DNA of 64,000 nt, taken from the NCBI GenBank assembly GCA_964498095.1, contig CAZCFY010000003.1, positions 124,001 to 188,000 on the forward strand, in the 5' to 3' direction. The translations under genes were made by a program, and so were the position numbers. The notes below the pieces were generated by a model, which was not told where the DNA came from, searched no databases, and was given only the letters and a program-made list of their open reading frames with translations. The DNA comes from SG-bin7 sp964498095 (GTDB lineage: Bacteria > Bdellovibrionota > Bdellovibrionia > Bdellovibrionales > SG-bin7). Within the stretch, counting starts at the first letter, position 1, and every line of letters starts with the position of its first letter. Of this stretch, positions 23,222 through 32,122 are shown piece after piece.

Positions 23222-24544
23222 TTACTTTTTAATTTCGTGTTTTACGTCGACATTTTGAAACGTCGAATAGTCACGGCTAAAAAAGCGGCTGATCGCCATT
23301 TTTAAAGTAATTTTATTACCGTCTTCAAGGTCACTGGGATCAACGTCGGGCAGTTGCCCTAAGCGAATTTCAAATTGATTGTTGTTTTCTAAAATATGGG
23401 TTGCTGGGATCGTTCCTTCAAAAAGAGTTTTATCCCAAACAATAGGTCTTACTTTTTTAAATACGACGTTAACAAATCCCGTTTTAAGCATATCAGATAC
23501 CTGCGCGAGATCGCGGATTTTAGCGACGAAGCCGTGTTCCGCGCCACTAAATTGCAATTCCATTTTAACAGCCTCTTCGCCCCACATCGCGCGAGTAATA
23601 ACTTCTTGATAAGCGTCGCCGCTTCTTTGCGTTGTGGAATCATACCAAAAGCCACGGCTTCCATAAGAACTCACGCCGTCTTGGGTCGCCTTTAAATACA
23701 TCGTAGCACTAGCAAAGTCGCTAAAAGGTTTCCTGGCGGTCCAGCCGAAAATATAACTAAAGGTACGCATGCCCATAAATTTTGTGTAGCCGTCCGCAAG
23801 GATAGAGCCCGGCGCAAAAAGTTGTAAGGCGCCGCCAAAGTCCTGCCACACTTGACTGACCAGAGAAATTTTTGTCGCGAGGATCTGCCCAACATTAATT
23901 TGGGCTTCTCGGCTTTCCGTTGGTAAGGGGTTCAGACTTGGAATCAATGTCAAATGTCCGCGACCACCGGTATAACCATTTTCTTTGGCTTGTCCCGCCC
24001 GGCCGTTTTGCCCGTCATTACAGTAATACATGTTCTCAGTACAAGTTTCTTTGCCGTTAGAATCTTTAGAACAGCGACGCACGCGCCACTGCGGTTCTGA
24101 ACAGCGGCAACCGCGGCCAAAATTCCCCGGCCTTCCCGCTCGGCCACCGCGCCCGCCCTCGGAATAAACTGTAATTTTTGCGAGGCTTTTTACATCGTTG
24201 GTATAAACAATAATATTTCCACCGCGCCCGCCGTTTCCACCTTTGCCGGCATCTCCGCCGTGCCCGCCATTTGCGCCCGTAAGATTATTTTCTGCCCGGC
24301 GCGGTTGCGCGCAGTTTGTAGCGTCTTCGCCGTCATAACCATCGCGGCCGTCTTCGCCGTCACGTCCACTTAAGTTGAGATTAAGCACTTGGCCCGTCGC
24401 TTGGACCGTAACGTCTTGACCCCATCCACCACCACGACCTTCGTCACCGTTGGCGCCACTGCGGCCCTGATTTCCAAATTCATATCCATAAGAATTAAGT
24501 GAAATGAACATTATCTGAGCAAAAAGAATCTTTTTAGGTAGCAT
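23222..24544 (-). CDS. secreted glycine-rich, collagen-like protein
   Basis: 440 residues with a signal peptide (1-20, ending SYG). Residues 22-150 hold several Gly-x-y tracts: GNQGRSGANGDEGRGGG, GRDGEDGRDGYDGED, GANGGHGGDAGKGGNGG and GGRGGRAGRPG. Between and after them is a Cys cluster (GCRCSEPQ, RRCSKD, ETCTEN, YYCND). Residues 200-440 form a separate globular part without recognised motifs. Short collagen-like tracts in bacteria usually make trimeric stalks or flexible linkers at the surface. GGAGG precedes the ATG. No adhesin or anchor motif was found, so its site outside the inner membrane is not determined. Confidence 0.75.
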   Translation of the reverse strand: MLPKKILFAQIMFISLNSYGYEFGNQGRSGANGDEGRGGGWGQDVTVQATGQVLNLNLSGRDGEDGRDGYDGEDATNCAQPRRAENNLTGANGGHGGDAGKGGNGGRGGNIIVYTNDVKSLAKITVYSEGGRGGRAGRPGNFGRGCRCSEPQWRVRRCSKDSNGKETCTENMYYCNDGQNGRAGQAKENGYTGGRGHLTLIPSLNPLPTESREAQINVGQILATKISLVSQVWQDFGGALQLFAPGSILADGYTKFMGMRTFSYIFGWTARKPFSDFASATMYLKATQDGVSSYGSRGFWYDSTTQRSGDAYQEVITRAMWGEEAVKMELQFSGAEHGFVAKIRDLAQVSDMLKTGFVNVVFKKVRPIVWDKTLFEGTIPATHILENNNQFEIRLGQLPDVDPSDLEDGNKITLKMAISRFFSRDYSTFQNVDVKHEIKK

Positions 24545-24628
24545 TTTGGAACCTCCCCGTTACCAATACGATACTAATTAGCAACGGGTATGCCACGTCA
24601 ATGAATTTGGCTGTCGCTTCCGCAAAAA

Positions 24629-25441
24629 TTAATAAACGTAATTAATTTGCGTATAAAGCTGCGAGAAATCTTTGTCGAAGCCCACAAATGAATCGGTTTT
24701 GTTGGCCGTTAACAAGGGTTTTTCGATGAGATGACCTATTTCCAAAGATAAACTATCAGACACGTTATATGCCAAACTTTCTTCTATCCCATATTTTTGC
24801 GAGCGAATTCCAGTCTGATCCCACGCATCTTCAAGTTTAATATTTAAATTAGCAGAAATAGGCTTCGTTATTTTAATTTCATTTTTTAATTCATTAAAAA
24901 CAATCCAGTTTGCGTAATTCGCCTTTGCGGATTGGTAATTCATCTTGCGCGCATTAAGTTCGTAATTAGAAGTCACTGCTAGCCACCTTTTCTTTACTTT
25001 TACGGCTGTTCCCGGGCCCCCTTGAAAAGTTAAACTGGTTCGGTCTTTAACATTCGTTGGCAACCAGCCTTCGATACGGGCCTGCACGTTCATTCCAGCG
25101 ACCTCATAATTTCGGCCGCCAAATACCCGCGTGTTTTCTAAGGTGTAATCGTCCTGACCTTTGAAGTTTTTATTTTTTATATCTTGGCGAGCCCCCACAC
25201 TCCACGCGCCTAAGTTCCAAGTCGGGTCTAAGCGTAAGCGAAACTGCGATTGCGCCGATCTATCACTAAAAGAATTTTGCGACGAGCGCATTTCAGTTTT
25301 TATTTTAAAAACTTTTGATGCGGCGGCTGGCGCTCCGGCTTTTAATGTCGCCGAAGCCTTTTGATCCGGCGCTATTTGAGTTTCCTCGGCGAAGGCAGTC
25401 GCGCTTGCCGCCATAAATGCTAAAAGGATTTTGCTAATCAT
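24629..25441 (-). CDS. outer-membrane beta-barrel protein, unknown specificity
   Basis: 270 residues with a signal peptide (about 1-18, ending AFA), an Ala/Lys-rich linker and alternating amphipathic strands from residue 45 to the end (FRLRLDPTWNLGAWSVGARQD, VQARIEGWLP, LSLEIGHLIEK). It ends in an aromatic residue (INYVY), the outer-membrane sorting signal. It starts 19 bases after the pstS stop on the same strand, so it is probably co-transcribed and may serve phosphate uptake. That link is inference. No known porin family recognised. Confidence 0.7.
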   Translation of the reverse strand: MISKILLAFMAASATAFAEETQIAPDQKASATLKAGAPAAASKVFKIKTEMRSSQNSFSDRSAQSQFRLRLDPTWNLGAWSVGARQDIKNKNFKGQDDYTLENTRVFGGRNYEVAGMNVQARIEGWLPTNVKDRTSLTFQGGPGTAVKVKKRWLAVTSNYELNARKMNYQSAKANYANWIVFNELKNEIKITKPISANLNIKLEDAWDQTGIRSQKYGIEESLAYNVSDSLSLEIGHLIEKPLLTANKTDSFVGFDKDFSQLYTQINYVY

Positions 25442-25460
25442 GATGTTTCCCTTCCAAATT

Positions 25461-26360
25461 TTATTTAATTACGATTTTTTTAAAATCTTTTGTCGCCTGA
25501 GCGTAACGGCTTTCTTTAAGTGGTACGAATCCGACTTCTTTAGAAAGTTTCGGCGCATGCTCTAGATAATATGTTATAAACTCTTTAACTTCGGGGCGCT
25601 TTAGCGCGTTGAGGGCAACGTAGATATAGACCGGACGAGAAAGGGGTTTATAAGTTCCCTCCAAAATGGTCTTCTCGGTTGGGCTTACAATGGCTTTATC
25701 TTTAATGGGTATCGCTTTTACCTTATTCTTATTAGCCACATAGTAAGAAAAACCAAAATAACCTAAGGATCCCTCGTCGCCCTGAACGCCTTGAACCAAA
25801 ATGTTGTCGTCTTCACTTTTCGTATACTCCGAGCGACTCGCCCGTGCCTTCCCATTTACGGCCTCAGTAAAATAGTCAAAGGTACCGGAGTCAGTACCAG
25901 GACCATAAAGTTTTATCGGCTTATCTGGCCACGAACTACGTACTTCCTTCCAAGTTTTAACTTGGCTATTGGGTGACCATATCTTTTTAAGTTCGTCGAC
26001 AGTCAAGTGATCCACCCATGTATTTTTTGGGTTTACTACAACTGTAATTCCGTCCATGGCGACAGGAATTTCGAAATATTCGACTTTGCCCTTTTTTGCC
26101 ATTTCTATTTCTTCAGGCTTGATTGTTCGAGAGGCGTTGACAATATCAAGCTCTCCGCTAGTGAATTTTTTAAAGCCGCCGCCGGTCCCCGACACCCCGA
26201 CCATAACACGCACGTCAGAATGGGATTTACCATACTCCTCGGCCACGGCTTCTGTGAGAGGAAATACGGTACTTGAACCGTCAATGTGAACTGATTTGTC
26301 GCTGGCCAATGCCGATAAGGCGACGACCGAAATAACTAAACTTAATACAAACTTCTTCAT
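25461..26360 (-). CDS. pstS: phosphate ABC transporter substrate-binding protein
   Basis: 299 residues with a signal peptide (1-19, ending LSALA). The phosphate-binding residues of PstS appear in DGSSTVFPLTEA (27-38), GVSGTGGGFKKF (about 54-65), GELDIVNASR (68-77) and GPGTDSGTFDYF (about 152-163). PstS binds phosphate in the periplasm and hands it to PstCAB. The permease and ATPase genes are not in this window, and the gene is followed by an outer-membrane protein gene instead. AGGAGG lies before the ATG. No clear PHO box was recognised upstream. Confidence 0.93.
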   Translation of the reverse strand: MKKFVLSLVISVVALSALASDKSVHIDGSSTVFPLTEAVAEEYGKSHSDVRVMVGVSGTGGGFKKFTSGELDIVNASRTIKPEEIEMAKKGKVEYFEIPVAMDGITVVVNPKNTWVDHLTVDELKKIWSPNSQVKTWKEVRSSWPDKPIKLYGPGTDSGTFDYFTEAVNGKARASRSEYTKSEDDNILVQGVQGDEGSLGYFGFSYYVANKNKVKAIPIKDKAIVSPTEKTILEGTYKPLSRPVYIYVALNALKRPEVKEFITYYLEHAPKLSKEVGFVPLKESRYAQATKDFKKIVIK

Positions 26361-26419
26361 GGGTTTGCCTCCTATTGGGCAAACTACATGATCAATGTTT
26401 GTCGGCAGTTAGTAGTCCG

Positions 26420-28291
26420 TTAGCGTTTTGTTAGAATGCCTTGCCATTGCCCAAGAACATAAAGAGACGCATAGGCAGGCACAAGTTCATAGCGATTATA
26501 CAAATGATTTTTCACGACGACGGCGGCAAAGTCTTTTTCAAACCAATCTTGCCCCCGATTTGATTTTCTGATTAAGAAATCGATTCCTCGCGAAATGCTC
26601 GCCCCAATTTGCCCATCACCGGTAAATTTAAAATATTCGATAAGCCCCGTGAGGACTAGCGCTGTTTGTGACAGCGTAGAATACATTTTAACAGGCTCCC
26701 GCCGTGCGTAACTTAAATTACTTTCGCCCCACCCGCCATCAGAGTTTTGTTGCAAAACCAACCAATGGGCAACGGTCGGAGGCAAGCTCCCAGAACAATT
26801 GCCATGAATTAAGCCGATAAGTTGCATCGAAGCGCTGTAGAAATAATTAGAAAACCAGTGACCGTGAGAAATTCTAAAGGGCACGCCTTTAACGCCTTCT
26901 CCGCCATTTTTTAAAAAACGACAAGCTTGGGCTAAAGACGCTTCGACACGTGGGTCAACCTGCACTCCCGACTTTTTAACAATAGATAACATGTGCACTA
27001 CCCGGCCCGTAATATCCATTTGGCTGATGTCTTCAATTTCGGGTAGATTTTTAATAATCTTACGCGCGATTTTAAATAGGCTTTTTGGCACTCCACGTGT
27101 CCAAGCGGGAAACCCGCCATCCTTATTTTGCCGATCCAATATCCACTTCACGCCTTCACGAATGGCTACTTGAGTTTGCAAATCCTCTTTATGCTGGCTG
27201 GTCGCTAAAGTCTGCACAACCACGGCGGTGTCATCAAGATCGGGCAAGCTTTTGTCGTGGCTATTAAAACTCCAGGCGCGCGACTTTTCTTTCGGAAAAA
27301 GTACGGTTTTACTTTCTAACCACTGTATTTGCCGGTCCATATTCTGGCCTAGAGTCTGCAGTGTATAAGTAATGCTCGCCGTATCCCAAATGTCACTTAA
27401 GGTGGACTGCTGGACGTTAAAACCTTCAAAACTTTTTGACCGCCAGGATAAAATCTTTTCCCAACTTCGTTTTAAAGTTTCAGTAAAGTCACCATATCCG
27501 GCGTTTTGCGCCTCCCAAAGCGCGAGCATACTAATAAAGGCAAAGTTTAAGGCATACCAGCCACCCTCGGGGTTTTGTTTTTCTAAAATTCGGCCTATAC
27601 CTTCTTTGGCCCAATGCTCGTCATGACCCGTGACACTTGCTTGCAAGAAATTTTTTAAACTAATGCTTGCCGCACCAATATCAGAAAAGGGATCTCGTAC
27701 GAACTCACCATGAGTTTTGGCGTAAAAATAGTTCCAAGTCACAAATGGCACGGTAAATGTTTGCAGTATTCCCAAGTTCTGAAAATTTAGCGGATAAAGA
27801 TTCGAGGCTCCCAGCATTTTTATTGGCACTTCAGGTATCCATTCGCGGCTCAGCAGCCCCATCGGTACCAGATGGAGAAGCGTATAGACGCCAATAGTTT
27901 TGTCTTGGGCGTAAAGAAAGCTCCACGCTTTTCCGACACGGGAATCGTTGCGCTCAACGCCCACCAACTCCAAAACTTTTAAAGTAATTAAAGTAATATC
28001 AAAATTTACTTCGCCGCCGGGATAAGCGGCCCAACCGTTTCCACTTTCATGTTGGCGCAAAAAAATGGTAGCTATTAATTCGTCTTTTAACTTGGGCGTC
28101 AGAAGACCTAATTTATATCCAAGACCTAAAACAAGGGCTTCGTTGGAAACATCGAGAGTGTAAGGGCCCTGCCAATAAGTTCCGTCAATTTGCTGGGACG
28201 AAAGAAACTTTTCCGTGCTTTGTAAAGTCTCCTGAAGCGGCGTTGCCGCGACTGAAAAACTAGAAAATAAAAGTACGAAAATATATTTCAT
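26420..28291 (-). CDS. exported squalene-hopene cyclase-like protein
   Basis: 623 residues built of alpha/alpha-barrel repeats of the terpene cyclase/prenyltransferase superfamily. QW-type repeats are seen (LEKQNPEGGWYA about 236-247, DRQNKDGGFPAW, QQNSDGGWGE). The proton-donor motif DxDDTA is intact at 351-356 (D351-L-D353-D354-T-A), and DIWDTASITYTL (300-311) matches the conserved cyclase segment near it. Unlike known squalene-hopene cyclases, it begins with a clear signal peptide (1-16, ending SVAA), predicting export. Either it is an exported cyclase or a relative with another substrate. No hopanoid genes (hpnC, D, E) are nearby. It lies upstream of pstS on the same strand with a 59-base gap. 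Confidence 0.78.
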   Translation of the reverse strand: MKYIFVLLFSSFSVAATPLQETLQSTEKFLSSQQIDGTYWQGPYTLDVSNEALVLGLGYKLGLLTPKLKDELIATIFLRQHESGNGWAAYPGGEVNFDITLITLKVLELVGVERNDSRVGKAWSFLYAQDKTIGVYTLLHLVPMGLLSREWIPEVPIKMLGASNLYPLNFQNLGILQTFTVPFVTWNYFYAKTHGEFVRDPFSDIGAASISLKNFLQASVTGHDEHWAKEGIGRILEKQNPEGGWYALNFAFISMLALWEAQNAGYGDFTETLKRSWEKILSWRSKSFEGFNVQQSTLSDIWDTASITYTLQTLGQNMDRQIQWLESKTVLFPKEKSRAWSFNSHDKSLPDLDDTAVVVQTLATSQHKEDLQTQVAIREGVKWILDRQNKDGGFPAWTRGVPKSLFKIARKIIKNLPEIEDISQMDITGRVVHMLSIVKKSGVQVDPRVEASLAQACRFLKNGGEGVKGVPFRISHGHWFSNYFYSASMQLIGLIHGNCSGSLPPTVAHWLVLQQNSDGGWGESNLSYARREPVKMYSTLSQTALVLTGLIEYFKFTGDGQIGASISRGIDFLIRKSNRGQDWFEKDFAAVVVKNHLYNRYELVPAYASLYVLGQWQGILTKR

Positions 28292-28397
28292 AGAGCCTGT
28301 GGCATTTTATACGTTACCGGGAAAAATGACAAGAAACTGGCCTGCGCTTTGCTAAAACAATCCGGCGATATTACAAATCAAATTTAAAGGTTGCTCA

Positions 28398-29825
28398 GTG
28401 GCACGTGCGTGGAAACTTTTCATCATTAGTCTATTATTGTCACCCCATTTGCGGGGACAAGAGCCGGCAACATGCCCTCAAAGCGTAGTTTACAAGGCGA
28501 TTGATTTGCGTTCCGAATTTGGCCCCATTCGGGCGCAAGAGCAAATGAGTTGGTGTTTTGCCTATGCGGGCGCCGATTTGCTTTCTCACTGGCTCTATAA
28601 AAAGGGTGAACTCACTTCTTTAAAAGAAGAAGATTTGGTCTCCGCCGCCGCCGTGGCCCTTAATAATATTCGCAGCCAAAGAATGGAAGACGTAAATAAC
28701 GTCACGTGGGTAAAAAAATATGCGGGGTCTCTACCCGGCAAGCTTGCCAGCATTGAAAGCGATTTACTTGAGGTAACATCCTATATCCGCAATCTCCAGC
28801 CACAACTGCGCACTGCTTGGGACGAGAAATTATTTCGCCTGCAAGATGACTTAAGACAGTGGACGAGAAGACGTGCAGATCTTGTCGCCAAAGTGCGCCT
28901 CTTAAAAAGGGAAATTGATCATCTCAAGGAACGCTTTCCGGTTGAACATGACGCGGCTTTTGACACCGGAGGCTTTCCCGTCGGTGCCGCCCGCCGCTTG
29001 GCAATAAAAGGCTTTTGCCGCGAAGGCGACGTGAAATCTAATTATCATAATCTCTTTGAAGGCGTGCAGCGCGATTTGGTTTTTTCAAATGCCCGCCTAA
29101 ACAAGGCCAAGCTCCTAACGCGCATTACAAACGACCGCAATCCTGACGACGCCGTTGTCATTCAAATGCTGTTTCCCGGCCTGACAGTCGGCGAGATTCG
29201 TACGGAGCTTTCAAGTAAAGAGGAAGATAACAATATTATTTTTAAACTTGCTGACAAAGCCTGTCAGTATAAACCTATTAAAAATATTCCTGATTATAAA
29301 GATTTTTGGCTCGACGACTATTTTGCCGAGGCCCGCGAAGAGCGCAATCAACTCTTTAACCGCGCCGATAATATTTTGGAACAAGGTAAGGCCGTGGTCT
29401 ATACGACCGACGGTGATATTTTTGATACTGCTGGCAAACCCTTTACTTACGAAACGGGACATGCGGTTCTTTTGGTCGGCAAGAGATATAATTGCGAACA
29501 TAGGGAAACCGAGTATATCGTCCGTAATAGCTGGGGACCTAACGCCTGCGAAAAGTGGCTTCCCGCTTTCCGCCGCTTTAAACCCGAAATAGAAAAAGCC
29601 ACCAAAGAAATTATCGTTGCCGAGAATAATTGCCGGCAAAAATGTCGATTTGTTGATGACGAGGAATTAGAACCGGTTCGCAGTTGCGAAGAGGCGTGCA
29701 CCCAGAAAGCCAATCGCGAAATTATCGCGGTCAACCAGCCACCTTATTCCTGTGAAGATGGCTATTATATAGTCAGAAGAAGTCATTTAATGACCGGCGT
29801 AAAAAGCATTTCTTATTTTGAATAG
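28398..29825 (+). CDS. secreted papain-like (C1) cysteine peptidase-like protein
   Basis: 475 residues from a GTG start with AAAGG seven bases upstream. Signal peptide 1-20. The C1 peptidase active site is split widely: Q49 and C53 in QEQMSWCFAYAG, His355 in ETGHAVLLVG, Asn377 in YIVRNSWGP. The distance from Cys to His (about 300 residues) is more than twice that in papain. The insert (about 95-340) has long charged helices (SYIRNLQPQLRTAWDEKLF and following) typical of a coiled coil. Eight or more Cys near the C-terminus (NNCRQKCRF, SCEEACTQK) suggest disulfides. All catalytic residues are present, so it may be active on proteins outside the cell. Confidence 0.8.
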   Translation: MARAWKLFIISLLLSPHLRGQEPATCPQSVVYKAIDLRSEFGPIRAQEQMSWCFAYAGADLLSHWLYKKGELTSLKEEDLVSAAAVALNNIRSQRMEDVNNVTWVKKYAGSLPGKLASIESDLLEVTSYIRNLQPQLRTAWDEKLFRLQDDLRQWTRRRADLVAKVRLLKREIDHLKERFPVEHDAAFDTGGFPVGAARRLAIKGFCREGDVKSNYHNLFEGVQRDLVFSNARLNKAKLLTRITNDRNPDDAVVIQMLFPGLTVGEIRTELSSKEEDNNIIFKLADKACQYKPIKNIPDYKDFWLDDYFAEAREERNQLFNRADNILEQGKAVVYTTDGDIFDTAGKPFTYETGHAVLLVGKRYNCEHRETEYIVRNSWGPNACEKWLPAFRRFKPEIEKATKEIIVAENNCRQKCRFVDDEELEPVRSCEEACTQKANREIIAVNQPPYSCEDGYYIVRRSHLMTGVKSISYFE

Positions 29826-29858
29826 ACACGCTTAAATTTTTAAATTTATATTTATTAA

Positions 29859-30635
29859 ATGAAAATCCTCTTGTCGGCCATCTTTGCTCTTTTTGCTCCA
29901 CTTAGCGCCTCTTCCGCGCCGCTGGAAGATAATTCCTTTTTACTCGAAGAGGCTTACAACCAAGAGCCGGGCGTTTACCAATTCATCCAGGTCTATCAAT
30001 TTAATAAAACCAGTCCCGCTGAAACCACTGAAACTTACGCCTTTACCGTCGAAGCCCCGCTCTACTCCCAAAGGCACCAACTTTCTTTTACAATGCCTTT
30101 TCAAACTCTCGAGACCACAGGCACGCGTAATTCGGGAATCGCCGACACATTCGTCCATTATCGCTATTCATTGTTAGATAAAAAAGATTTTACGGCGACT
30201 CCGCGCATTTCGGTAATTCTTCCGACCGGCAAAAAAGAAAGTGGTTTAGGTACCGGCTCTATAGGGGCGCAATTTGCCGCAGCCCTTTCTCTGAATTTAA
30301 ATGAGTATTTCGTCACCCACTGGAACATGGGTTTTACTCTTGTGCCCTCTGCAAAAACGGTAAGCAATAATTTTGCGGCAAGTTTAGTGTATCTTTTTAA
30401 TGACAATCTTAATTTTCTTGTCGAATTTTTTAATGAGAGCAAAGAAACTGCCGACGATACCGGCACAAAATCCCGCAGCGAAAGCTATTACATAAATCCG
30501 GGCGTGCGTTATGCTCACAACTTTGGCGAAACTCAGCTTGTGCCGGGAATTTCTTTCCCGGTAGGCGTCGCTGCCTCTGAAGCTGAAGACTACGGCATAC
30601 TTTTGTATCTGTCGCTGGAAGGCAAACCCTTCTAA
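29859..30635 (+). CDS. outer-membrane beta-barrel, MetA-pathway-of-phenol-degradation-like family
   Basis: 258 residues with a signal peptide (1-19, ending ASSA) and a C-terminal Phe. The middle carries DTFVHYRYSLLD, TPRISVILPTGKKESGLGTGS and a series of amphipathic strands. The pattern of a Pro-Thr-Gly turn followed by GLGTGS is typical of the outer-membrane family labelled Phenol_MetA_deg, whose members are probably hydrophobic-substrate channels or surface proteins; most have nothing to do with phenol. It sits 33 bases after the papain-like gene on the same strand. Confidence 0.7.
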   Translation: MKILLSAIFALFAPLSASSAPLEDNSFLLEEAYNQEPGVYQFIQVYQFNKTSPAETTETYAFTVEAPLYSQRHQLSFTMPFQTLETTGTRNSGIADTFVHYRYSLLDKKDFTATPRISVILPTGKKESGLGTGSIGAQFAAALSLNLNEYFVTHWNMGFTLVPSAKTVSNNFAASLVYLFNDNLNFLVEFFNESKETADDTGTKSRSESYYINPGVRYAHNFGETQLVPGISFPVGVAASEAEDYGILLYLSLEGKPF

Positions 30636-30702
30636 TTTGTTCTTGATTCTTAGCCTTAGCCGCATAAAGTACTTCTTCTGAAATTATTTTAGGAGGAACC
30701 TC

Positions 30703-31809
30703 ATGAAGAAAATTTTTATCGTGATGCTAATCGGCCTTATGGCAAACAACGCCATGGCCTCACGCGCACGCTTAACCGCTTTAGGATTAACAACAGATTT
30801 GACGGGACTAGGATTTAGCTATGATGGAACTACTCTGTTTAAAGATAACAGAAATATTTTTCTCAACCCCGCTCAAGTTACAACGCTAAACAATTCTTTT
30901 AACTTCGAGATGGGAAGTTCGACCGACATGACCTCGGCCACTCGCCCCCATGCCGAAGGTGGAACCGTTTACGATTTTAAAGACGGAAAGCTTGGCTTTC
31001 AACTTGGCCGCCGTAGCGATATTACCCGCAAAATTGCCGATGACGCCGGTGGTGTACTTGCGCCCAAAGATAGCGTAGACATCATCTACGGAGTGGGCCG
31101 AGGCGGACAAGGATGGGGAGCGGGACTCCATTATGCGGACTCCAAAGTAGACGATGCTACCGCACTAGATCAAAAAGCTTCGGAGCTTTCTCTTTCGGGC
31201 GGTCTGCTGCGCGATAAAACCGAATTTTACGGTACATTAGGATTAATTGCGAAATCAGAAAATTCAGTGACAAATACGAACAAATGGGAAGGCAAAACTT
31301 ACATCAAAGCCGGCGTAACCCACCAATTGGATAACGTCGCCCGCATCGTTGGTACTGCCTGGAAAAATGGTTACGACTCTACTGTCGGCGGCGCTACGAC
31401 GACAACTGATACCTTATTGCTAGACGTACGCTACGTTCGCATGCACAAGCCAAAAAATGACTTAATGTTTTTCTTCGGCGGCGGCTTTACGAATGTCAGC
31501 GGAGATGCCACGCAAGGTGCGACTAAAGCTGATATTTCCGTACAACAAATTCCAATGTTTATCGCCATCGAAGGAAACGCAACTTCTTGGTTAGATCTGC
31601 GCGCCTCAGTAAATCAAGCTTTGTTGCTTGGTACAGTTAAGCAATCAGGAGACGAAAACCAGCACAGCCCTAACACCACAACTGTTGGTGCTGGCGCATC
31701 TTTAAAGTTCACCAACTTTACTTTAGATGGAACTCTTTCCGCAGCGGGATCAGGTACACTTGATGCCTCCAACACAATGACCAACGTCGCCCTACTCTAT
31801 AATTTCTAA
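30703..31809 (+). CDS. outer-membrane protein, likely abundant porin-like barrel
   Basis: 368 residues: signal peptide (1-19, ending AMA), mature start SRARLTALGL, beta-barrel-like strands throughout and a terminal Phe (ALLYNF). The SRAR-x-x-ALG start resembles major outer-membrane proteins I recall from Bdellovibrio. A strong AGGAGG ribosome site, a clear intrinsic terminator 50 bases after the stop and Gly/Asn/Thr-rich composition suggest a highly expressed single gene. Specificity is unknown. Confidence 0.72.
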   Translation: MKKIFIVMLIGLMANNAMASRARLTALGLTTDLTGLGFSYDGTTLFKDNRNIFLNPAQVTTLNNSFNFEMGSSTDMTSATRPHAEGGTVYDFKDGKLGFQLGRRSDITRKIADDAGGVLAPKDSVDIIYGVGRGGQGWGAGLHYADSKVDDATALDQKASELSLSGGLLRDKTEFYGTLGLIAKSENSVTNTNKWEGKTYIKAGVTHQLDNVARIVGTAWKNGYDSTVGGATTTTDTLLLDVRYVRMHKPKNDLMFFFGGGFTNVSGDATQGATKADISVQQIPMFIAIEGNATSWLDLRASVNQALLLGTVKQSGDENQHSPNTTTVGAGASLKFTNFTLDGTLSAAGSGTLDASNTMTNVALLYNF

Positions 31810-31856
31810 ATTTAGGAAATTTATTTCGCGGGTCTACGCGAAGTTTTTTCCGCAAA

Positions 31857-31890
31857 GCAAAAAAGAGCCCCACGTGGGCTCTTTTTTTTT
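31857..31890 (+). terminator. intrinsic terminator (probably bidirectional)
   Basis: A G+C-rich stem AAAGAGCCC (from 31862) pairs with GGGCTCTTT across a five-base loop, with a run of T after it (31882-31890) and a run of A before it. It ends the outer-membrane protein gene on the plus strand and, read in reverse, could also end ilvA coming from the right. Confidence 0.88.
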
Positions 31891-31904
31891 CAGTCGATTG
31901 CCGC

Positions 31905-32095
31905 ACCGGCGGCTGGGCCTGATTTTTCAACTCCCTTCTTAAATATTTCCCGTTCATTTCGATCTTTGCGAGGGCAGCCTTTAGGCCGCGCGCACGATGC
32001 GCGCGCCGAGCAACAAAGGCAAGGAGCCTGGATCGAAGGGAGCGGGAAATATTTAAGAAGGGAGGTCAAAAAATCGCTACCCACCAGCGCTGGTG
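31905..32095. repeat. long imperfect palindromic element between convergent genes
   Basis: A perfect 22-base inverted repeat, 31931-31952 (ctcccttcttaaatatttcccg) and 32043-32064, lies inside a longer imperfect palindrome. The outer arms (gattttt/aaaaaatc, gcacc/ggtgc) and inner arms (tcgatc/gatcga, aaagg/cctttt) also pair. At the centre is cgcgcgca-cga-tgcgcgcg (31987-32005). There is no reading frame of note. It is followed by the ilvA stop. Likely a mobile or amplified palindromic unit, or a structured RNA. Copy number in the genome is unknown. Confidence 0.65.
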
Positions 32096-32122
32096 CCGCC
32101 ACGCATCGAGGAAAGGGAACTG

